Assembly (NCBI GenBank): GCA_000996605.1 | Contig: LCOP01000012.1 | Span: forward strand, 13,764 to 23,370 | Origin: Parcubacteria group bacterium GW2011_GWA1_47_8 | GTDB lineage: Bacteria > Patescibacteriota > Minisyncoccia > Phycocordibacterales > UBA1550 | Direction of reading: 5' to 3' | Length of the DNA stretch: 9,607 nucleotides | In this document: positions 6,410 through 9,607 of the stretch, piece by piece | Layout of the letters: every line of letters starts with the position of its first letter | How positions within the stretch are numbered: position 1 is the first letter of the stretch | Notes under the pieces: model-generated | What the model saw: the letters and a program-made list of their open reading frames with translations, nothing else | Told to the model about the DNA's origin: nothing | Database searches by the model: none | Position numbers and translations under genes: made by a program

Positions 6410-6676
6410 ATGTATTATACATACGTACTCATGAGTAAAAAGACTGATCGATGGTATACTGGAGTCACTTGCGACCTACGGAAACGCTTCAATGACCATC
6501 AACAAGGGAAATCGCAGTGGACAAAAGGCAGGGGGCCATGGACATTACTATATTACGAAGCATGTCTTAATGAGGGCGATGCTCGGTCGAGAGAAATTTA
6601 TTTAAAATCAGGTATGGGCAAACGTTACTTAAAGAATAGATTGAAGCGTTCCCTATCTCTAACAATAGAAGGATGA
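6410..6676 (+). CDS. GIY-YIG nuclease domain protein (YhbQ/URI type)
   Basis: This 88-residue protein is a single GIY-YIG domain. The GIY part is YYTYVLMS (residues 2-9), the YIG part is WYTGVT (15-20), followed by 'DLRKRFNDH' with the likely catalytic Arg26 and His30, 'PWTLLYYEACLNEGDARSRE' with the probable metal-binding Glu62, and the conserved end 'YLKSGMGKRYLKNRLKR'. The family holds structure-specific or homing-type DNA endonucleases; small stand-alone members are common in CPR genomes, mostly of unknown role. The start is 6 nt downstream of repeat copy 1 and the stop TGA (6674-6676) lies inside repeat copy 2, so repeats and gene appear to travel together. The sequence is more A/T-rich than its neighbours, consistent with transfer. 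Substrate and biological role cannot be read from the sequence. Confidence 0.93.
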   Translation: MYYTYVLMSKKTDRWYTGVTCDLRKRFNDHQQGKSQWTKGRGPWTLLYYEACLNEGDARSREIYLKSGMGKRYLKNRLKRSLSLTIEG

Positions 6677-6690
6677 ATCCCGTTAGAGAC
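6671..6690 (+). repeat. Palindrome-derived repeat, copy 2 (direct)
   Basis: GGATGAATCCCGTTAGAGAC; 19 bp identical to copy 1 and contains the stop codon of the GIY-YIG gene. TCTCTAAC at 6656-6663, within the end of that gene, can also pair with its GTTAGAGA, and it runs into the 10-bp palindrome GACCGCGGTC (6688-6697). Confidence 0.9.
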
Positions 6691-6751
6691 CGCGGTCGCT
6701 TCGGAACGAGAAAGATTTATGAAAAAAGATTAGCCTTTATTATTGATAACA

Positions 6752-6760
6752 TGGTACAGA
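6752..6760 (+). promoter_or_regulatory. Weak candidate extended -10 for the HEPN-like gene
   Basis: TGGTACAGA is preceded by CA, so CATGGTACA is identical to the corresponding part of the gatC promoter. The last bases fit -10 poorly and no clear -35 is seen. Transcripts would start near 6767, inside the inverted repeat region, with a leader of about 25 nt. Confidence 0.25.
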
Positions 6761-6779
6761 GAGCGGGAGACCGCGACCT

Positions 6780-6793
6780 GTCTCTAACGGGAT
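6780..6793 (-). repeat. Palindrome-derived repeat, copy 3 (inverted)
   Basis: GTCTCTAACGGGAT is the exact inverse of ATCCCGTTAGAGAC in copy 2. Its last two bases are the AT of the ATG of the downstream gene. Confidence 0.9.
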
Positions 6794-7448
6794 GAAAGAT
6801 TTTTTTACATGGGACGAAGCTTTGCGGGATTTGGCGATTGTCGCGTTTTTAGTGTTGCTCATGTATATTAGTACCAAGATTACACCAATCAATTTTGAGA
6901 CTATTTCTTCAGGAGATGCGTTTGTAAACTTATTTGCGTTTGTGAAAGATTTCTTGCCGGGGAATGTGTCGGGGTCTGCTTTGCTTGTTACGGTCGGGCA
7001 TCTCGGCGCTGTCCTCCTGATCCTCCTCTTTGTCGGAATCATCTGGACCACGCTTCGTATGCGCGAGGTGAGTCGCAAGCAACATACGAAATACGCCCCT
7101 ATCGACATCGAGGAGATCGAAGCGAAAGAAAAGATGGTGCAGTGGCAGGTGGTCTTGAACCATTTGAATGCAGAGAACCCCGCCGAATGGAAGCTCGCCA
7201 TCCTTGAAGCAGACAATATGCTGGACGAGATTTTGGAGGCAGAGGGGTATCGCGGTGAATCGATCGGGGATCGCTTGAAGGCGATGGACCCCGGATCCCT
7301 TCGTTCATACAGCGATGTATGGGAAGCGCACAAGGTGCGCAACAGGATCGCGCACGAAGGGGCGGCAACTATGGATTTTAGTAAAAAAGAAGCGCGTGAT
7401 ACTATCGGTAAATTCGAAAAAGTTTTTAAAGAGCTCGGGTATATTTAG
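6792..7448 (+). CDS. Two-helix membrane protein with C-terminal HEPN-like RNxxxH domain
   Basis: This 218-residue protein has two predicted transmembrane segments, about residues 12-30 (LAIVAFLVLLMYIST) and 63-88 (ALLVTVGHLGAVLLILLFVG), then a charged linker and a helical cytoplasmic domain. The domain reads 'EWKLAILEADNMLDEIL', 'YRGESIGDRLKAM', 'VWEAHKVRNRIAHEG' and a final helix. RNRIAH (183-188) matches RNxxxH, the catalytic motif of HEPN RNases. I recall closely similar proteins in many Parcubacteria annotated as hypothetical, so it is probably a conserved lineage gene and not a random ORF. The start ATG lies in repeat copy 3, and no Shine-Dalgarno sequence is seen; the next in-frame Met (24) would destroy helix 1. 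Whether it cuts RNA is unknown: the motif fits, but no partner antitoxin gene (MNT or similar) is adjacent. Confidence 0.75.
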   Translation: MKDFFTWDEALRDLAIVAFLVLLMYISTKITPINFETISSGDAFVNLFAFVKDFLPGNVSGSALLVTVGHLGAVLLILLFVGIIWTTLRMREVSRKQHTKYAPIDIEEIEAKEKMVQWQVVLNHLNAENPAEWKLAILEADNMLDEILEAEGYRGESIGDRLKAMDPGSLRSYSDVWEAHKVRNRIAHEGAATMDFSKKEARDTIGKFEKVFKELGYI

Positions 7449-7455
7449 GGGACAA

Positions 7456-7792
7456 CTAACGACTAATTGCATGTCTCTTTGGTATGTGCGCATACCCCAT
7501 GTACTTCCTCACAATCGTACCGTTCTTTCCTTCTGCCAGCGCATTGTCCTCGCTGTGCCGTGACCTTGACTTAGAACCCATCCACTATCTTCCCCCTTCC
7601 CTGAAACCCTTATTTCTGGCTACAAAACTTCGTCTCGTACGAACCATAATAAATTATGGTTCGTACTCCGACTTGTTTTTCCACCAACTCATACGTTCCT
7701 TATTTATTGCTTGTGCTTTTAAATCTGACCGTATTCCCGAGTTTGATAAACTCGGCAAGTTGTTCCACACTTACCAAATGGTCGTCTTTCAT
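7456..7792 (-). pseudogene. Decayed DDE (integrase-core) transposase remnant
   Basis: This 530-nt gene-free stretch holds reverse-strand fragments of one protein. From ATG 7792 down to a stop at 7700 it reads MKDDHLVSVEQLAEFIKLGN and on to 'TVRFKSTSNK', like the N-terminus of an integrase-type transposase frequent in CPR genomes. A frameshifted continuation 'YELVEKQVGVRT' lies at 7693-7658. From 7584 down to 7456 it reads 'SRSRHSEDNALAEGKNG' then 'TIVRKYMGYAHIPKRHA', matching the end of a DDE core; the Glu in ALAEGKNG corresponds to the third catalytic acid of the VERFNG type. The middle, with both catalytic Asp, is missing, and stops and frame changes separate the parts: about 340 nt remain of a gene that should exceed 1 kb. 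Family assignment rests on recalled motifs, not a search. Confidence 0.7.
7637..7666. repeat. Perfect 30-bp palindrome inside the transposase remnant
   Basis: GTACGAACCATAAT - AA - ATTATGGTTCGTAC. The 14-nt arms match perfectly. It lies exactly where the N-terminal and C-terminal remnants of the transposase are joined. Confidence 0.95.
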
Positions 7793-7798
7793 ATCTAT

Positions 7799-7824
7799 GG
7801 TATGGTCATACTTAGTATGATACC
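7799..7824. promoter_or_regulatory. Dyad upstream of the remnant transposase start
   Basis: TCATACT-T-AGTATGA (7806-7820) is flanked by GGTAT (7799-7803) and ATACC (7820-7824). On the minus strand it precedes the remnant start codon at 7792 and contains a -10-like CATACT; it may be the old transposase promoter or operator. Confidence 0.4.
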
Positions 7825-7914
7825 GACGATTCACCGCTTCGGGAGCTCTTTTGGGTTCCTTTTGCGTTGGAATCGTATCTCATTTAGGCGTGATTGTGTG
7901 TTGGAGAATTTCCT

Positions 7915-7942
7915 TTGAGAAATTTGTTTTTAAGGGTAAAAT
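7915..7942 (+). promoter_or_regulatory. Candidate gap promoter (TTGAGA-16-TAAAAT)
   Basis: TTGAGA (7915-7920) is one base from the -35 consensus, and TAAAAT (7937-7942) one from the -10, with a 16-nt spacer. The leader to the gap ATG would be about 30 nt and A/T-rich, without a Shine-Dalgarno sequence. Confidence 0.55.
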
Positions 7943-7979
7943 AGTCAGATAGTTTTAATTATTTTAATCACGAAGCATT

Positions 7980-8984
7980 ATGAAAAAAGTACGCGTAGCA
8001 ATCAACGGGTTCGGGCGCATCGGGCGGGCATTTTATAAATTGGCGCGCACGAGGCCCGAGCTCGAGATTGTCGCGGTGAACGACCTCGGTGATCCATCCA
8101 ACATGGCGTATCTCCTCAAGTATGACACTGCGTATGGTAAAGCAGATTTTGACGTTGAAGTGGTTGGTGGTGATGAGCCTGGATTCATTGTTGGTGGAGA
8201 AAAAGTTGTACTCATTCAAGAAAAAGACGCTACGAAGCTTCCATGGGCGAAATACAATGTAGATATCGTGGTGGAGTCCACTGGATTTTATACGAGTTAT
8301 GAAAAATCAAAGGTGCATTTGGACGCTGGTGCAAAGCGCGTAGTTATCACCGCGCCGGTGAAAGGAGAAACAGTGGAAGGTATTACCGGCGCGACGGTAC
8401 TTATGGGTATTAACGATGCCTTGCTTTCCGCATGTCAGATTTCTTCCAATGCCTCGTGCACCACAAATGCAGCTTCACCACTCATTCAGATACTTAACGA
8501 AACAATCGGCATTGAAAAAGCGATTTTGAACACAACGCATGCGTACACGGGTACACAGAAAATCGTGGATGGTCCCGGAGGCAAGGACCTTCGTGGCGGG
8601 TCAACGGGTGCTGCAATCGCGGTTACGGAGGCAGTGTCGAGCCTCACCGGAAAATTTGATGGCATCGCAATCCGCGTGCCGGTCATTGCAGGCTCTATCG
8701 CCGACATTACATTCATTGCAAAAAGAAACACGAGTGTTGAGGAAGTGAATCAAATTCTCCGTGATGCATCAAAAGATCCCCGCTGGGAAGGAATTTTCAC
8801 CGTGACCGATGAGCCAATTGTGTCGTCGGATATTGTGGGTGCACTTTATGGCGCAATTGCCGACCTCGATCTTACTCGTGTGGTAGACGGCAACCTCGTG
8901 AAAGTTATGTCGTGGTATGATAATGAAATGGGGTATACGAATACGCTCGTGCAACACGTTGTAAAAGTGGCGAGCTTCCTCTAA
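7980..8984 (+). CDS. gap: Glyceraldehyde-3-phosphate dehydrogenase, type I
   Basis: GAPDH oxidises and phosphorylates glyceraldehyde-3-phosphate to 1,3-bisphosphoglycerate with NAD(P)+. Visible are the Rossmann motif INGFGRIGR (8-16), the catalytic box SNASCTTNAASPL with Cys160, His187 in 'NTTHAYT', STGAA (208-212), 'IRVPV' (231-235) and the C-terminal 'SWYDNEMGYTN'. Total length is 334 residues. One thing is odd: between KDLRGG and STGAA the usual S-loop segment (type RAAA-NI-PS, about ten residues) is absent, an apparent in-frame loss of about 30 nt at 8600/8601. The S-loop lines the cofactor site and the subunit interface, so activity may be affected. The promoter region is next to the transposase remnant, and rpiB follows after 11 nt, probably in the same transcript. 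Confidence 0.96.
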   Translation: MKKVRVAINGFGRIGRAFYKLARTRPELEIVAVNDLGDPSNMAYLLKYDTAYGKADFDVEVVGGDEPGFIVGGEKVVLIQEKDATKLPWAKYNVDIVVESTGFYTSYEKSKVHLDAGAKRVVITAPVKGETVEGITGATVLMGINDALLSACQISSNASCTTNAASPLIQILNETIGIEKAILNTTHAYTGTQKIVDGPGGKDLRGGSTGAAIAVTEAVSSLTGKFDGIAIRVPVIAGSIADITFIAKRNTSVEEVNQILRDASKDPRWEGIFTVTDEPIVSSDIVGALYGAIADLDLTRVVDGNLVKVMSWYDNEMGYTNTLVQHVVKVASFL

Positions 8985-8995
8985 TTTTATTCTGA

Positions 8996-9436
8996 ATGAA
9001 AATCTACATCGGTACCGACCATGCGGGGTTTGAACTCAAGGGAAAACTTATTCCTTTTTTGACGGCACGGGGGTGTGAAGTCGAGGATTTGGGTGCGCAT
9101 TTGTTCGAGCCGCTCGATGACTATCCGGATTTTATCCGCCCCGTCGCGGAAGCGGTCGCAAAGGACCCACAGTCGCGAGGAATCATTATCGGTGGGTCGG
9201 GACAAGGAGAGGCGATGTGCGCCAACAGAGTGAAGGGCGTGCGCGCGGCGGTGTATTACGGCGGAGCATTCGACATTGCGGTGCTTTCTCGGGAGCACAA
9301 TGATGCGAATATTCTTTCTCTCGGCGCGCGCTTCATTGAAGAAGAAGAAGCAAAGAAAATCGTGCGCGTGTGGCTCGACACGGCGTTTAGTGACGAGGAG
9401 AAGCACGCGAGGAGAATCCAAAAGCTGGATATCTGA
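8996..9436 (+). CDS. rpiB: Ribose-5-phosphate isomerase B (RpiB/LacAB family)
   Basis: RpiB interconverts ribose-5-phosphate and ribulose-5-phosphate in the pentose phosphate pathway. The 146-residue protein has the N-terminal GTDHAGFELK (Asp8, His9), the phosphate-binding IGGSGQGEAMCANRVKGVRA (65-84), and 'SREHNDANILSLGARFI' with His101. Where the E. coli enzyme has its catalytic Cys (type CGTG), this protein has Gly-Gly-Ser-Gly; Glu72 in GSGQGE corresponds to the catalytic Glu of Mycobacterium tuberculosis RpiB, so it belongs to the Glu-using branch. Length is normal. It starts 11 nt after gap and is probably co-transcribed with it, linking lower glycolysis with pentose interconversion. LacA/LacB-type sugar isomerases share the fold, but the context favours ribose-5-phosphate. 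Confidence 0.93.
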   Translation: MKIYIGTDHAGFELKGKLIPFLTARGCEVEDLGAHLFEPLDDYPDFIRPVAEAVAKDPQSRGIIIGGSGQGEAMCANRVKGVRAAVYYGGAFDIAVLSREHNDANILSLGARFIEEEEAKKIVRVWLDTAFSDEEKHARRIQKLDI

Positions 9437-9465
9437 CACCGCTTCACGGACAATTGACAGGGTGT

Positions 9466-9492
9466 GCGGGTTTTGGCGAAGCCAAAACCCGC
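9466..9492 (+). terminator. Strong hairpin after rpiB, terminator-like but without T run
   Basis: GCGGGTTTTGGC - GAA - GCCAAAACCCGC forms a perfect 12-bp stem with a GAA loop 29 nt after the rpiB stop. No poly-T follows, so intrinsic termination is uncertain; it may instead protect the transcript 3' end. Confidence 0.5.
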
Positions 9493-9521
9493 GCCAGAAT
9501 ACATTACTGGTAAAACTCGTT

Positions 9522-9545
9522 TCCCTGCGGTCTCTGCCGCAGGGA
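9522..9545. repeat. Second hairpin downstream of rpiB
   Basis: TCCCTGCGG - TCTCTG - CCGCAGGGA, 9-bp perfect stem. Not followed by T residues. Second of three hairpins in 115 nt. Confidence 0.85.
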
Positions 9546-9559
9546 CATTGTAGGAAAGT

Positions 9560-9580
9560 CTGAAAACCCTCGGTTTTCAG
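9560..9580. promoter_or_regulatory. Operator-like dyad just upstream of the last promoter
   Basis: CTGAAAACC - CTC - GGTTTTCAG, 9-bp perfect arms, ends 1 nt before the TATACT -10 element and fills the place between -35 and -10. It may be a repressor site or the end hairpin of the preceding transcript. Confidence 0.45.
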
Positions 9581-9581
9581 G

Positions 9582-9587
9582 TATACT
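9582..9587 (+). promoter_or_regulatory. Candidate -10 (TATACT) for a leaderless gene
   Basis: TATACT preceded by G ends 6 nt before the ATG at 9594, the same geometry as before gatC and ligA. No -35 close to consensus is found at the right spacing; a perfect TTGACA at 9454-9459 is 122 nt away. Confidence 0.5.
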
Positions 9588-9593
9588 GAGCCC

Positions 9594-9607
9594 ATGACAC
9601 AAAAAGG
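9594..9607 (+). CDS. Start of an unidentified gene (3' partial)
   Basis: Only ATG and the next codons (M-T-Q-K) are inside the window. It is called because a -10 element ends 6 nt upstream, as for the other leaderless starts of this window. The product cannot be named. Confidence 0.4.

Larger units (their letters stand above)
6383..6793 (+). mobile_element. Candidate GIY-YIG nuclease element bounded by short repeats
   Basis: The unit consists of repeat copy 1, the GIY-YIG gene, repeat copy 2, about 90 nt without a gene, and an inverted copy 3. Copies 2 and 3 form an inverted pair of 14 bp, ATCCCGTTAGAGAC (6677-6690) and GTCTCTAACGGGAT (6780-6793), extended after short gaps by GGTCGC (6694-6699) and GCGACC (6773-6778). 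All copies are halves of one ideal palindrome, TCTCTAACGGGAT-GA-ATCCCGTTAGAGA. The nuclease is enclosed by the direct pair and even ends inside copy 2. That it is mobile is inferred from this layout; no transposase is present and no empty site can be seen here. Confidence 0.5.

Noticed and set aside
7484..7918. Forward open frame of 144 codons in the gap before gap
   Set aside because: Protein has no recognisable motif, no promoter or credible start, and the opposite strand explains the sequence as a transposase remnant.
1..9607. Alternative genetic code (UGA = Gly) as in Gracilibacteria
   Set aside because: UGA ends gatC, the GIY-YIG gene and rpiB at the expected protein ends.

Overview
The window looks like a chromosomal segment of a candidate phyla radiation bacterium (Patescibacteria, most likely the Parcubacteria/Paceibacteria side). 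The reasons are the minor-prepilin cluster with 'AAADSGLECALYF'-type sequence, an NAD-dependent DNA ligase with a reduced zinc finger, gap next to rpiB, genes with no Shine-Dalgarno sequence and apparently leaderless starts, a GIY-YIG nuclease set among short repeats, and a small membrane-anchored HEPN-like protein. The lineage is inferred from protein style and gene order, not from a marker tree. UGA works as a stop here (gatC, GIY-YIG, rpiB), so this is not a code-25 Gracilibacteria-type genome.

Layout. (1) 1-2326: four tightly packed minor prepilin genes of a type IV pilus or pseudopilus (GspH/FimT-like, PilW-like, PilV-like, PilX-like). The first enters from the left edge. The second is frameshifted in a C7 run at its prepilin peptidase site, and the first has a G7 run at the same place. 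(2) 2335-4443: ligA. (3) 4444-6369: a perfect 58-bp palindrome, then gatC and gatA (Glu-tRNA(Gln) amidotransferase). gatA has lost about 62 nt, including the codon for its catalytic serine, and is out of frame. Seven-base tandem repeats occur in the end of ligA, in gatC and in the gatC-gatA gap. (4) 6370-7448: a GIY-YIG nuclease gene between two 19-bp direct repeats, with a third inverted copy that supplies the start codon of the next gene, which encodes a two-helix membrane protein ending in an RNxxxH HEPN motif. (5) 7449-7979: no intact gene. It holds decayed reverse-strand pieces of a DDE transposase and a perfect 30-bp palindrome. (6) 7980-9436: gap and rpiB, a short carbon-metabolism pair. 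(7) 9437-9607: three successive hairpins, then a promoter and the start of another apparently leaderless gene that leaves the window.

The pilin genes would build the tip or minor subunits of a pilus. ligA and gatCA are housekeeping genes, and gap/rpiB link lower glycolysis to the pentose phosphate pathway, on which CPR cells often rely. The novel signal is in the accessory material: palindromic repeats tied to a GIY-YIG nuclease, heptanucleotide repeats that enter coding sequence, homopolymers at prepilin cleavage sites, and two deletions in core enzymes (gatA and gap). The deletions need checking against raw reads before any biological meaning is given to them.
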